A stretch of 64,000 bases of DNA from NCBI GenBank assembly GCA_963532425.1, contig CAUSKK010000009.1, forward strand, positions 25,729-89,728, read 5' to 3'. Source of the stretch: CAUSKK01 sp963532425 (GTDB lineage Bacteria; Pseudomonadota; Gammaproteobacteria; Cardiobacteriales; Cardiobacteriaceae). Under the pieces are notes generated by a model, which worked only from the letters and a program-made list of their open reading frames with translations, did no database searches and was not told where the DNA came from. Positions 8,848 through 17,829 of the stretch are shown piece after piece (the stretch's first letter is position 1; each line of letters starts with the position of its first letter). The position numbers were made by a program, and so were the translations under genes.

Positions 8848-9264
8848 ATGATTGAACAAGAACAAGATTTTTATGGTTGGGCCAACGAACAGGCGGCGCT
8901 GTTGAGTCAAGATAAATTCGACCAACTGGATATGTTTAACCTCATTAACGAAATCAAAAGCCTGGCCATCAAGGAGGTGCTGGAGCTGGAACAGTCCTTT
9001 GAGCAGCTCTACAAATATCTATTGCTTTATCAACACGGGGACGCCGTCCGCGCCAGTGCCACCAGCATTCACACCCTGCGCCGCAATATCCATCGCCTGC
9101 TGGAACGCTCGCCCTCCATTCGCGAGCAGATAACGCCGGAATTCCTCAGCAGTGCCTGGCGCTATGGCAGCTCCGAGGCCCGGGCCGAGCTGGAGGACGA
9201 AGCGCTTCCCACCCAGCCCGATTGGACGCTGGAGCAGCTACTCAACGAAGACTTCCTCCCCTAG
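8848..9264 (+). CDS. DUF29 family protein
   Basis: A 138-residue soluble protein beginning QDFYGWANEQAALL, with the DMFNLINEIKSL and helical ELEQSFEQLYKYLLLYQ region typical of DUF29. The biochemical role of the family is unknown. A GAAGCGCTTC copy at 9199 encodes EALP near the C-terminus, in a segment of low conservation. thyA starts 9 bp after its stop, so the two are probably co-transcribed. Confidence 0.8.
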   Translation: MIEQEQDFYGWANEQAALLSQDKFDQLDMFNLINEIKSLAIKEVLELEQSFEQLYKYLLLYQHGDAVRASATSIHTLRRNIHRLLERSPSIREQITPEFLSSAWRYGSSEARAELEDEALPTQPDWTLEQLLNEDFLP

Positions 9265-9272
9265 GGCCGCCG

Positions 9273-10064
9273 ATGAAAATCTATCAGGATTTGCTCCGGC
9301 GGCTGCTGGCGGAGGGCACAGCCAAGGAGGACCGCACCGGCACCGGCACCCGGTCGCTGTTTGGCTGCCAGCTGCGCTTTGACCTGACGGCCGGCTTCCC
9401 GCTGCTGACCACCAAAAAAGTGCATTTAAAATCGGTGATTTACGAACTGCTCTGGTTCCTGCGCGGCGACAGCAATGTGCGCTATCTGCAGGAACATGGC
9501 GTCAGCATCTGGGACGAGTGGGCCGATGCGCGCGGCGAGCTGGGCCCCATCTACGGCAAGCAGTGGCGTTCCTGGGCCACGGCCGACGGCGGCACCATCG
9601 ACCAAATCCAAACGGTGCTGGCCGAACTGCGGCGCAATCCCGACAGCCGCCGGCTGCTGGTGTCGGCCTGGAATGTGGGTGAGCTCGACCGCATGGCCCT
9701 GCCGCCCTGCCACGTGCTCTTTCAGTTCTACGTGGCCAACGGCCGGCTCTCCTGCCAGCTCTACCAGCGTTCGGCCGATGTGTTCCTGGGCCTGCCCTTT
9801 AACATCGCCAGCTACAGCCTGTTGACCCTGCTCGTGGCCCAGCAGTGCGGCCTCCGGCCGGGCGAATTCATCTGGACCGGCGGCGATGTGCATCTCTATC
9901 GCAACCACGAGACCCAGGCCCGGGAACAGCTCGGCCGGGCACCCTATCCGCTGCCCCAGCTCGCCATCGACCCGGCGCCAACGCTGGACAGCTACGACTA
10001 TGACCATTTCCACCTGCTGAACTATCAGCACCACCCTGTGATTAAAGCCCCCGTGGCGGTGTAA
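9273..10064 (+). CDS. thyA: Thymidylate synthase
   Basis: Converts dUMP to dTMP with methylene-tetrahydrofolate as methyl donor and reductant. The product is 263 residues (264 in E. coli). The catalytic cysteine is Cys146 in LPPCHVLFQFYV; the phosphate-binding RTGTGTRSLFG and the folate-side QRSADVFLGLPFNIASYSLL motifs are intact. The ATG at 9273 is chosen because the family starts with MKxYQDLL; the earlier frame start overlaps the DUF29 gene. mrcB begins 2 bp after its stop. Confidence 0.97.
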   Translation: MKIYQDLLRRLLAEGTAKEDRTGTGTRSLFGCQLRFDLTAGFPLLTTKKVHLKSVIYELLWFLRGDSNVRYLQEHGVSIWDEWADARGELGPIYGKQWRSWATADGGTIDQIQTVLAELRRNPDSRRLLVSAWNVGELDRMALPPCHVLFQFYVANGRLSCQLYQRSADVFLGLPFNIASYSLLTLLVAQQCGLRPGEFIWTGGDVHLYRNHETQAREQLGRAPYPLPQLAIDPAPTLDSYDYDHFHLLNYQHHPVIKAPVAV

Positions 10065-10066
10065 GC

Positions 10067-12460
10067 ATGCTAAAAATTTTCCGCAACCTCTTCTATCTCT
10101 GCATTGCCGCTCTGGTGATTGGCGTCGTCGTCGCCTACATCTACGCCAAGGACCTGGAGAAGCGCTATAACCTCAGCTCCGAGACCCTGGACGGGGCCAT
10201 CTGGTCGATGCCGGCCCGGGTGTACGCCCGGCCCATGGAGCTCTATCAGGGCGCCCCGGTCAGCGCCGCCGATTTGGAAAACGAGCTGCAGCTGCTGGGC
10301 TTTGAACTGGCCCGCAACGCCCAGGGTAAGGCCGTCAGTCCGGTGCGGGAAATGCAATATGCCAAGGTTTCGGCCAACGAAATCATCTACTACGCCCCGG
10401 AATTCACCTTCTGGGACAAGAAGGAAATGCCGCGCAAAATCACCGTGCGCTTCAACGGCGGCCGGGTGAGCAGCGTCGAAAATTCCACCCTGCTGGAGGA
10501 GGTGGCCCTGGAACGGCTGAACCCGCTCTACATCGCCAGCATCTACCCCAAACACGGCCAGGACCGGCTGCTGGTGCGTCAGGAGGACGTGCCGCCGCTG
10601 CTGGTGGATACGCTGCTGGCCCTGGAGGACAAGCGCTTCTACAGCCACCCGGGCATCGACATTCAGGGTCTGGGCCGCTCCCTCTACATCGCCTTTGTGG
10701 CCGGCGGCCGTCGCCAGGGCGCCTCGACGCTGACCCAGCAGTTCATCAAAAACCACTATTTGACCAACGAGCGCACCATTTCGCGCAAGCTCAAGGAAAT
10801 GCTGATGGCGCTGATGCTGGAACGGCACGCCAGCAAGAAGCAGATTCTTGAGGGCTATATGAACGAAATCTATCTGGGCCAGGACGGTTCCCGGGCCATT
10901 CACGGCTTCGGTCTGGCCAGCGAGTACTACTTCAACAAAAAGCTGGCCGATTTGAACCTGCACGAAATCGCCATGCTGCTGGCCCTGGTGCGGGCGCCGG
11001 GCATTGCCGACCCGCGCAGCCACCCGGAGGCGGCGTTGCAGCGGCGTAATTTCATTCTGGAACAGATGGTTCGCCACAACCTCATCAGCGACGAGGACAT
11101 GCGCAAGGCCCAGAGCCTGCCGCTGGACGTGGTCGACCGGGACAGCGTCAGCGACCGCATAAAATTCCCGGAATTCATGGATTTGGTCTTCAAACAGCTG
11201 GACCAGCACTATTCCAAGGAGGATTTGACCCGGGAGGGCCTGAACATCTTTACCACCCTCGACCCGCAGGTGCAGCAGAAGGCCCAGCAGGCCCTGTCCC
11301 AGGGGCTGGAAACGCTGCCCAAGGGCAAAGTTTGGACGGTGCCGGCCAGCCTCAAGGGCAAGCGCAACCAGGACATCAAGGAAACGGAGAAGCGCTACTT
11401 CCTCCAGGGGGCGGCGCTGGTGGTGCACGTGCCCACCGGCGAGGTGCCGGCGGTTATCGGCTCCCGGGTGAAAAATACGCTCAGCGGCTATAACCGCGCC
11501 ATTCAAACCAAACGCCAGGCCGGTTCCATCGTCAAGCCGGCGGTCTATCTCAGCGCCCTGGAATTCCCCCAGCTGTTTTCGCTGGCCAAACGCATCAACG
11601 GCACCGGCTTCAATTACAAGGGCTGGAAACCGAAGAACGCCAGCCGGGTTTGCAATGGCACCCTGACCCTGCAGGACGCGCTGGTGAATTCCTGCAACGT
11701 CATCACCGCCCGCATCGCCGTGGACCCACAAATGGGCGTGGGCATCGAGGACGTGGTCAGCACCATGAAGCGCCTGGGCATGTGGTCGGAGCTGTCGCCC
11801 TATCCGTCGGTGGCGCTGGGGGCCATTGCCACCTCGCCCTGGGAAATGGCCCAGATGTACGAAACCCTGGCCAACAAGGGCTACTACACGCCGCTGCGCT
11901 CCATTCGTGAAATCACCACCAAGGAGGGGGTACCGGTGAAGCGCTTCGAGATGGAAAACAAGCTGGCCATCATGCCGGCGCCCCACTATCTGCTCGTTTC
12001 CACCATGCAGGAAATCCCGAAACGGGGCACGGCCAAGAGCATGAATGCCAAGCTGAAGGCCTTTAACGTGGCCGGCAAAACCGGTACCACCAACGACAAC
12101 CGCGACAGCTGGTTCGCCGGCTTCACCGGCAACTATCTCACCGTGGCCTGGGTGGGCAACGACCAGAACAAGCCCATCGGCCTGACCGGGGCGCGTGGGG
12201 CCATGAAAATCTGGGAAAGAATTATGGCCACCCTGCCCAACGAGAAGCTAGAATTGACCCAACCCGATGACATTATTTTTAAAAATGTCAATAGCAGCGG
12301 CCTGCTGCCGGGCATGAACTGTGGCGGCGGGCGGCGGGTGCCCTTCATCGTCGGCAGCGAGCCCACCCACTATGGTTCGCCCTGTGTGGTGGCGCCGCCG
12401 GAGCCGGTCTATGACGACGGCCCCAGCGATGGCGGTTTCGTCCCCTTCGGAGATTTTTAG
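10067..12460 (+). CDS. mrcB: Penicillin-binding protein 1B (bifunctional)
   Basis: Class A PBP that polymerises and cross-links peptidoglycan. The 797-residue product has one N-terminal membrane anchor (residues about 8-27), a UB2H-like region (about 60-150), a glycosyltransferase domain with the catalytic Glu187 in LEDKRFYSHPGID, and a transpeptidase domain with SxxK at Ser487 (AGSIVKP), SCN (VNSCNVITARIA) and KTG (VAGKTGTTND). It has no long cytoplasmic tail. It lies directly after thyA and before a TPR lipoprotein that may be its activator. Confidence 0.94.
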   Translation: MLKIFRNLFYLCIAALVIGVVVAYIYAKDLEKRYNLSSETLDGAIWSMPARVYARPMELYQGAPVSAADLENELQLLGFELARNAQGKAVSPVREMQYAKVSANEIIYYAPEFTFWDKKEMPRKITVRFNGGRVSSVENSTLLEEVALERLNPLYIASIYPKHGQDRLLVRQEDVPPLLVDTLLALEDKRFYSHPGIDIQGLGRSLYIAFVAGGRRQGASTLTQQFIKNHYLTNERTISRKLKEMLMALMLERHASKKQILEGYMNEIYLGQDGSRAIHGFGLASEYYFNKKLADLNLHEIAMLLALVRAPGIADPRSHPEAALQRRNFILEQMVRHNLISDEDMRKAQSLPLDVVDRDSVSDRIKFPEFMDLVFKQLDQHYSKEDLTREGLNIFTTLDPQVQQKAQQALSQGLETLPKGKVWTVPASLKGKRNQDIKETEKRYFLQGAALVVHVPTGEVPAVIGSRVKNTLSGYNRAIQTKRQAGSIVKPAVYLSALEFPQLFSLAKRINGTGFNYKGWKPKNASRVCNGTLTLQDALVNSCNVITARIAVDPQMGVGIEDVVSTMKRLGMWSELSPYPSVALGAIATSPWEMAQMYETLANKGYYTPLRSIREITTKEGVPVKRFEMENKLAIMPAPHYLLVSTMQEIPKRGTAKSMNAKLKAFNVAGKTGTTNDNRDSWFAGFTGNYLTVAWVGNDQNKPIGLTGARGAMKIWERIMATLPNEKLELTQPDDIIFKNVNSSGLLPGMNCGGGRRVPFIVGSEPTHYGSPCVVAPPEPVYDDGPSDGGFVPFGDF

Positions 12461-12475
12461 GAGCAGGACTTTACT

Positions 12476-13543
12476 ATGAAAAAACTTACCCTTAGCGTCT
12501 GGGTTCTGGTGGTTCTCAGCGGCTGTGAACCGATGTACAGCAACGGCGCCGCCCCGGTTTACAACGGCGTGCCGGTTTATACCAATGTGCCGCCGGTGCC
12601 GCTGCCGCCGGCCATTCAGCAGCAACAGCTGCTCCAACAGCAGCAGCAGGCCCAGCAACAGGATATTCAGCGGCTGCAGGACGAGCTGCGCCAGCGCGAC
12701 GAGCAGATTCGCCAGCTCCAGACCCAGAGCTATTCCCAGCAGCAGCGCCGGGTAACCGCCGCCGGCCAGTGGAACGGCGAGGCTAACCCGGGCAGCCGCA
12801 GCGGCACCATGCAGGAACGGCTGGCCAAGGCCGAGAAGGAGGCTGAACAGGCCCGCCGCCGCGCCCAGGAGGAGCGTTCCGGTGGCAGCAAGCCGGCCGA
12901 GAGCAGCAGTTCCGCCAGCAGCGCCAGCAAAGAACTGTCGATGGAAGAGCGCCTCGCCAAGGCCCAGAAGGAGGCCGAACTGGCCCGCCAGCGGGCCCTG
13001 GAGGAGAGCGAACGCACCCGCCGGGCCGAGGAGAAGGTAAGCGCCGACAGCAAACCGACCCCGACGGCCGAGCCCAAACCGACGACCAAGGCGGAGACGG
13101 CCAAAACGGAAAAAACGAAACCCGAGGCGCTGCGACCCAGGGACGGCGGCAGCGACACCGGCGGCAGTGCCAGCAGCAAGAAGGTGGCCAAGGCCGGCGG
13201 CGATGAGGCGAAGGAGGAGAAGGCCGGCGGCGGCGCCGTCTCCGAGCTGTTGAAAAAGGCCTCCAGTTCCATCGGCAAGGGCGATTTGAACGGGGCCGTG
13301 GCCCATCTGGAGAACGCCCACCGCCTCGACCCAAACAACAGCAAGATTCTCTACGACATCGCCAACGTACGCTATCACCAGGGCCGCTACCGCGACGCCG
13401 AAACCTTCGCCAGCCGGGCCGTGCGGGCCGGCGGCGGCGGCGCCACGCTGAAGAAATCCTGGTCGCTGATTGCCAATGCCCGCAAGGCGCTGGGCGACAA
13501 TCAGGGGGCGGTCTCGGCGGCGGAAAAGGCCGCCGGCCTCTAG
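12476..13543 (+). CDS. TPR lipoprotein, candidate LpoP-type activator of PBP1B
   Basis: The N-terminus is a lipoprotein signal with lipobox LSGC (Cys17), so the protein should be anchored at the outer membrane. Next come a Pro/Gln-rich stretch and a long charged coiled coil (about 50-230, with QQ and KAEKEAEQARRRA heptads). A C-terminal TPR-like domain shows NAHRLDPNNSKILYDIANVR and GRYRDAETFASRAV. In Pseudomonas, the TPR lipoprotein LpoP is encoded beside PBP1B and activates it; the same order here, 15 bp after mrcB, suggests the same role. That assignment is inference from context and domain type. Confidence 0.7.
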   Translation: MKKLTLSVWVLVVLSGCEPMYSNGAAPVYNGVPVYTNVPPVPLPPAIQQQQLLQQQQQAQQQDIQRLQDELRQRDEQIRQLQTQSYSQQQRRVTAAGQWNGEANPGSRSGTMQERLAKAEKEAEQARRRAQEERSGGSKPAESSSSASSASKELSMEERLAKAQKEAELARQRALEESERTRRAEEKVSADSKPTPTAEPKPTTKAETAKTEKTKPEALRPRDGGSDTGGSASSKKVAKAGGDEAKEEKAGGGAVSELLKKASSSIGKGDLNGAVAHLENAHRLDPNNSKILYDIANVRYHQGRYRDAETFASRAVRAGGGGATLKKSWSLIANARKALGDNQGAVSAAEKAAGL

Positions 13544-13564
13544 GCAAATTTCCTCTACAACCAG

Positions 13565-13587
13565 GCGGCCTCCGGGCCGCTTTTTTT
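13565..13587 (+). terminator. Terminator of the lgt-mrcB transcription unit
   Basis: GCGGCC pairs with GGCCGC around TCCG, followed by seven T, 21 bp after the lipoprotein stop. Confidence 0.85.
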
Positions 13588-13599
13588 ATGCTGCCTAGC

Positions 13600-14386
13600 A
13601 TCGCCCTCGGCGGTTTTCCAAACCGAAGCGCTTCCACAGGAAGCACAACAAACGCCCACGGCGCGTAGCAACCGCTTCCACAGAAAGAACGGCAAACGAC
13701 CGCCTCGGCGGCTCCGACTAAAAGCAGGAGAAGCGCAGCGGAATCGCAGGAACGCCAGGGACAGCGAAGCCCTCGGCCCGTTGGGCGCCGATTGGCCGCG
13801 CCGGGCCAACCGGGCTTTTACCGGCCGAAGCACTTCGCCAGCAGAAAGCCGGGGAAAGGGAAGCGCTTCCCGGCCGTTGATTAGACTCGCCGCGCCGCAG
13901 CCTTTCCAGAGCGAAGCGCTTCCCTAGCCGGGCCGAGCTGGAAACAAAACAGGCCAGTAGGGAGGCATCTCCGGCCCAGGGCTTTCCGCGCCCGAAGCGC
14001 TTCGCTCCGGCGGTTCAAATCAAACGAAGTGCTTCCCTGTGGCCAGACCGCCGGGGGCGCGCTGCCCGCCGAGAAAATGACCCTCAGGGGAGCGCTTCGT
14101 TTGCTCCCAGCGACCGCCCAATCATCAGGATTGCCAGAGCGAAGCGCTTCGGGCGGAGCAGGAGCCTTCGACAGGGCAGCGCTTCGGCCGGCCGCCGATC
14201 CAGTTAGCACCGGCCCATCAGGGGGAGAGCGCTTCGGCGCGAATTCGTCCCGAGGAGGGAAGCGCTGAAAAGGATTGGCCCCGGCCCGGCCGCCGGTATT
14301 TTGCTGCTGTTGCCGGAAGCGCTTCGGACTGGGCTCCGGGAAGGAAGCGCTTCGCTCGCCGGCCTCTGGGGCCGAAGCGCTCCCAT
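13600..14386. repeat. Palindrome island 3
   Basis: No credible gene; the frames that cross it on both strands are palindrome artefacts. Bases about 14010-14300 are an inverted copy of parts of island 1 (about 1850-2400). They lack three segments present there, each removed exactly from palindrome to palindrome. Confidence 0.88.
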
Positions 14387-14414
14387 AAAAAAACCGCCCC
14401 CGGAGGGAGCGGTT
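14387..14414 (-). terminator. Terminator of the trpS-DUF333 unit
   Basis: On the minus strand, AACCGCTCCC pairs with GGGGGCGGTT (one T-G pair) around TCC and runs into seven T, just beyond the lipoprotein stop at 14429. Confidence 0.8.
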
Positions 14415-14428
14415 GCTGGGCCAAAGGC

Positions 14429-14686
14429 CTACTGGTGGTTTTCGCGGAAGAACTGCCATTCCTCGACGATGCGACCGTCGGGCAGATTGCAGACGGCATA
14501 TTCGGCGCCAGTGTTGTCCTTCAGGGTGTTGCTGGTGCCGCCCTGTTGCTGGCAGTAGACCGAGGCCGGGTTGGCCGCGCCGGTGGCCGGGGCGTTGTTC
14601 TGGGGTTTGGGGTCATTCATGCCGAAGGGGTTGTGGCAGCCACCCAGCAGCAGCGCGGCCAGGCTAAAAGACAGAATTTTTTTCAT
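14429..14686 (-). CDS. DUF333 small lipoprotein
   Basis: An 85-residue precursor with lipobox LGGC (Cys17). The mature part holds ANPASVYCQQQGG and GAEYAVCNLPDGRIVEEWQFF, the DUF333 pattern of small putative lipoproteins (sometimes called hemolysin-like; no such function is shown here). Two cysteines after the lipobox may form a disulfide. The ATG at 14686 has a weak purine-rich site upstream. It is the last gene of the minus-strand run, 66 bp after trpS. Confidence 0.8.
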   Translation of the reverse strand: MKKILSFSLAALLLGGCHNPFGMNDPKPQNNAPATGAANPASVYCQQQGGTSNTLKDNTGAEYAVCNLPDGRIVEEWQFFRENHQ

Positions 14687-14752
14687 AGGTTTCCTCACAA
14701 AAGGTTGAAGTTGGGACGGCCGTTGAACGGCCGCCGCCATTGTACTGGAAGT

Positions 14753-15763
14753 TCAGCCCAGCGCCCGGATACCGACGGCCGCCCGCACCTGGGCCAGCCG
14801 CTGGCGTGCCTCCCGCCGGGCTTTGTCGGCGCCGGCGCGAAGGATTTCCTCGATTTGGGCCGGCCGGGCCGTTAGCTCCTGGTAGCGTTCCCGGGCCGGG
14901 GCCAATTCTTCGTTGATTTTCTCGAAGAGGGCCTGCTTGGCCTCGCCCCAGCCGATGCCCTCGGCGTAGCGCTGGCGCAGGGCCGCCTGCTCGGCCGGGC
15001 TGGCGAAGGCGCGGTAAATCTCGAAAATCACCGAATCATCGGGATTTTTCGGCTCCTCCGGCGGCTGGGAGTTGGTCACAATCTTCATCACCTGCTTGCG
15101 CAGCGCCTTTTCCGGCTCGAACAGGGCGATGGTGTTGCCGTAGCTCTTGCTCATTTTGCGGCCGTCCAGGCCGGTCAGCAGCGGCATGTCCTCGCTCACC
15201 TGGGCCTCGGGCAGGGTGAAGATTTCGCCGTAGCGATGATTGAAACGGCCGGCGATGTCCCGGGCCATTTCCACATGCTGAATCTGGTCCTTGCCGACGG
15301 GAATGCGGCCGGCGTTGAACATGAGAATGTCCGCCGCCATCAGCACCGGGTAGGAGAACAGGCCCATGGAAATGCCGTGGTCCGGGTCCGTATTACCCTC
15401 GGCGACGTTGGCATCGACGGCGGCCTTGTAGGCGTGGGCGCGGTTCATCAGGCCCTTGGCGCAGACGCACTGCAGAATCCAGGACAGTTCGAGGATTTCC
15501 GGAATGTCCGACTGGCGGTAGAAGGTGGTTTTCTCCGTGTCCAGGCCGCAGGCCAGCCAGGTGGCGGCCACGGCCAGGGTGGAGGCGTGGATTTGGGCCG
15601 GGTCGTGGCACTTGATGATGCCGTGGTAGTCGGCGAGGAAGAGAAAGCTCTCGTCCGGGCTCTGCCGGCAGGCGGCGATGGCCGGGCGAATGGCGCCCAC
15701 ATAGTTGCCCAGATGGGGAATGCCGGTGGTGGTGATGCCGGTCAGTACGCGATTTTTTTCCAT
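14753..15763 (-). CDS. trpS: Tryptophanyl-tRNA synthetase
   Basis: Class I aminoacyl-tRNA synthetase that charges tRNA-Trp. The 336-residue product has the usual length. The HIGH-type motif appears as GIPHLGNYVGA near the start and the KMSKS loop as GRKMSKSYGNTI; the tryptophan pocket DHGISMGLFSYPVLMAADIL is intact. It follows the two nucleotidyltransferase genes on the same strand with a 28-bp gap, so it may be read from the same transcript. Confidence 0.96.
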   Translation of the reverse strand: MEKNRVLTGITTTGIPHLGNYVGAIRPAIAACRQSPDESFLFLADYHGIIKCHDPAQIHASTLAVAATWLACGLDTEKTTFYRQSDIPEILELSWILQCVCAKGLMNRAHAYKAAVDANVAEGNTDPDHGISMGLFSYPVLMAADILMFNAGRIPVGKDQIQHVEMARDIAGRFNHRYGEIFTLPEAQVSEDMPLLTGLDGRKMSKSYGNTIALFEPEKALRKQVMKIVTNSQPPEEPKNPDDSVIFEIYRAFASPAEQAALRQRYAEGIGWGEAKQALFEKINEELAPARERYQELTARPAQIEEILRAGADKARREARQRLAQVRAAVGIRALG

Positions 15764-15791
15764 TGGCTAGTCCTGCAAAAAAGGGCCTATT

Positions 15792-16466
15792 TTAACGGCC
15801 GCCGTAAAGTTCCGTCCGCACCGCCACCAGCGTGGCCCGGGCCGCCGGGGCGTTTACGTGGGCGGGCAGGGCCGAAGTGGCAAAGGCCCGTTTCACCTCG
15901 GCCAGCAGGGCCTCGGCCCGGCGGAACAGGCTGTCCCGGTCGATGGCCCCGGCGCGCAGGGCGAGCAGCTCCGCCCGGTTCGGCCGGCGCGGCCGTAGTT
16001 CACCGCTGCGGGCCAGGTCGCGGCCGGTTTCCAGCAGGCGAAAGACGTGCATCATGTTTTTACCGTCATAGGCGGCGGCCCGGCGCATTTTCTCCAGCTG
16101 GCCCCGGCCGTAGCCGAGGAAGGTGCGGGCACAGTCCCGGGATAGAAACCACTCGGGCCGGAAGCGCTCCAGCAGCGGCGAACGCCAGCGCAGGCAGTCG
16201 GCCGGCGGCGCCAGCAGTTCCAGCATATTGGGGTTGCTCTGCAGCAGCAGTTCGACGAAGCGGCCGAGCTCGTAGTAGACGGTGTTGTTCTGGTCGGCGT
16301 TGATTTGCGGGAGATAGTCCAGGTCGAAGAAGCGCTCCCGGGGCAGATAGAAAACGCCGCGCCAGTCCCGGTCGGAGGTGGCCGTGGCCAGACCGTAGGC
16401 GTGGCTGCCGCTCAAGGTGTCGAGCAGCAGCAGGCCCCGGTCGTGCAGGTCGGCGACGCTCAGCAT
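15792..16466 (-). CDS. YcgL-type predicted nucleotidyltransferase, copy 2
   Basis: A 224-residue protein of the DNA polymerase beta-like nucleotidyltransferase superfamily (COG3541). The active-site pattern is GSHAYGLATATSDRDWRGVF, with the two metal-binding Asp of SDxD. A helical C-terminal part (YDGKNMMHVFRLLETGRDL) is typical of the group. Its start overlaps the preceding nucleotidyltransferase gene by 7 bp, so translation is probably coupled. The substrate is unknown; related phage and bacterial proteins are linked to RNA modification or repair. Confidence 0.8.
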   Translation of the reverse strand: MLSVADLHDRGLLLLDTLSGSHAYGLATATSDRDWRGVFYLPRERFFDLDYLPQINADQNNTVYYELGRFVELLLQSNPNMLELLAPPADCLRWRSPLLERFRPEWFLSRDCARTFLGYGRGQLEKMRRAAAYDGKNMMHVFRLLETGRDLARSGELRPRRPNRAELLALRAGAIDRDSLFRRAEALLAEVKRAFATSALPAHVNAPAARATLVAVRTELYGGR

Positions 16467-17212
16467 GGCAACGCCGCGCGGAAGAGCTCGTCCAGCGGCC
16501 CGGTGGGCCCCGGCTCCCGGCGCGGGGCTTCCAGTTCCGCCACGGCCTCGGCCAGGGCGACGGTGAAGGCCTGTAGGGCCGGCGGCAGCGGGGCGGACTG
16601 GCCCTCGCCGAGCTCGGCCTTCCGGGCGATGAGTTCATCAATCAGGCCGACGGTGGCCGGGGCCACGCCGTCGAGCAGGGCCGCCAGCGTCATCGGTGGC
16701 AGGGCGTTCCGTTGCACCGCCCAGCGCGCCGCCAGCAGCGGCCGCAGCACATAGAACCAGCGTTTCAGCCGCAGCGGCGCGTCCAGCTGAATTTTCTTCA
16801 GGCTGTTGTGGGCAATGCCGCGATAGTGATGGAGCAGGGCGGCCGGCTGGACATAGGCCGGGGCCAGGGCCCTGAGACGGGCGCAGAAAGCATCGTCGCC
16901 GGCGTAGACCAGCGGCGATTGCAGCCACTCCAAGAGAACGGCGTTGCTCCGCCGCAGCAGGCGCAGGGCCTTGCGCAGTTCCCAGCCGCCGAGGTCAAAC
17001 CAGGATTCTTCAATGAGTTCAAAGGTTTCGGCCGGTGGGTCGATGGCCAGATAGGCTTCGCGCCGGTGCACGTAAATTAGGCGCACATCGAAATCGCTGT
17101 CCGGCGAGGCAAAGCCCCAGGCCCGGCTGCCACTTTCCACCGCCAGCAGCGGGTGCCAGCCGGCGGCGGTGCTGTGTTCGGCCAGTTTGCGGCGAATGAG
17201 TTCCGGGGTCAT
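16460..17212 (-). CDS. YcgL-type predicted nucleotidyltransferase, copy 1
   Basis: A 250-residue paralogue of the next gene. The motif ESGSRAWGFASPDSDFDVRLIY carries the G-S and D-x-D metal ligands. The C-terminal region (HHYRGIAHNSLKK, then LKRWFYVLRPLLAARW) is typical of COG3541. I chose the ATG at 17212; the frame continues upstream to 17461, but that overlaps the Sel1 gene and lacks family features. Two adjacent, overlapping members suggest a heteromeric enzyme or a two-step modification. Confidence 0.8.
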   Translation of the reverse strand: MTPELIRRKLAEHSTAAGWHPLLAVESGSRAWGFASPDSDFDVRLIYVHRREAYLAIDPPAETFELIEESWFDLGGWELRKALRLLRRSNAVLLEWLQSPLVYAGDDAFCARLRALAPAYVQPAALLHHYRGIAHNSLKKIQLDAPLRLKRWFYVLRPLLAARWAVQRNALPPMTLAALLDGVAPATVGLIDELIARKAELGEGQSAPLPPALQAFTVALAEAVAELEAPRREPGPTGPLDELFRAALPC

Positions 17213-17228
17213 GGTACGGGCCCGGCGG

Positions 17229-17771
17229 TCAGGGTGAGGGATAATCCCGGCAGATGGGCTTATCGGTAGTGCCCGAGGGCCGGCGGTAGTAGGCACAGGC
17301 CCGGGCCGGGTCCTTGGGCAGACCGGGGCCGCCCTCGTCATAAAGGTCGCCGATGAGCCAATAGGCCTCGGGCAGGGCGGGAGCCGCTTTTTCCAACCAG
17401 TCCTTGGCCGTGGCCCAGTTTTTTTCCAGCTCGGGCCCACCGTCCAGATAGAGCTGGCCAATCAGCCAGTAGGCTTCGCTGTGGCCGGCCGCCGCCGCCT
17501 TCTCATACCACTCCTGGGCCGTCTTCCAGTTGCCCTTCACCCCGTTGCCGGCGCGGTACATTTGCGCTAGCACCAACATGGCCTTGACGTGGCCGCCCGC
17601 CGCCAGGGTTTGCAGCTGGGGCAGGACGCGGCCGTGGTCATTCTGGCTCAGGGCTTTCTGGGTTTCGGCCCAGAGTTCGTCCGGGCTGGGCGAAGCGCTC
17701 GGGGTGGGCGAGGCGGCCCGGGCCGGGGTGATGGCCAGCAGGGCCAGAAGTAGCAGGGTTCGTAATTTCAT
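17229..17771 (-). CDS. Secreted Sel1-repeat protein
   Basis: A 180-residue protein with a clean signal peptide (KLRTLLLLALLAITPARA) and about four Sel1-like repeats, recognisable as AMLVLAQMYRAGNGVKGNWK, WLIGQLYLDGGP and WLIGDLYDEGGP. Sel1 repeats are alpha-helical solenoids used for protein contacts. It is the only exported member of the three Sel1 genes here and lies 16 bp before the nucleotidyltransferase pair. Confidence 0.85.
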   Translation of the reverse strand: MKLRTLLLLALLAITPARAASPTPSASPSPDELWAETQKALSQNDHGRVLPQLQTLAAGGHVKAMLVLAQMYRAGNGVKGNWKTAQEWYEKAAAAGHSEAYWLIGQLYLDGGPELEKNWATAKDWLEKAAPALPEAYWLIGDLYDEGGPGLPKDPARACAYYRRPSGTTDKPICRDYPSP

Positions 17772-17829
17772 CGTTTTTCTCCTGTTTAAATTTAAGGGTT
17801 AAGGCGAAGGGTCGGACGTCAGCAAGGAA

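Noticed and set aside
10070..11986. A 638-codon minus-strand frame opposite mrcB
   Set aside because: Shadow of PBP1B; composition is His/Leu/Gln-rich nonsense without domains.
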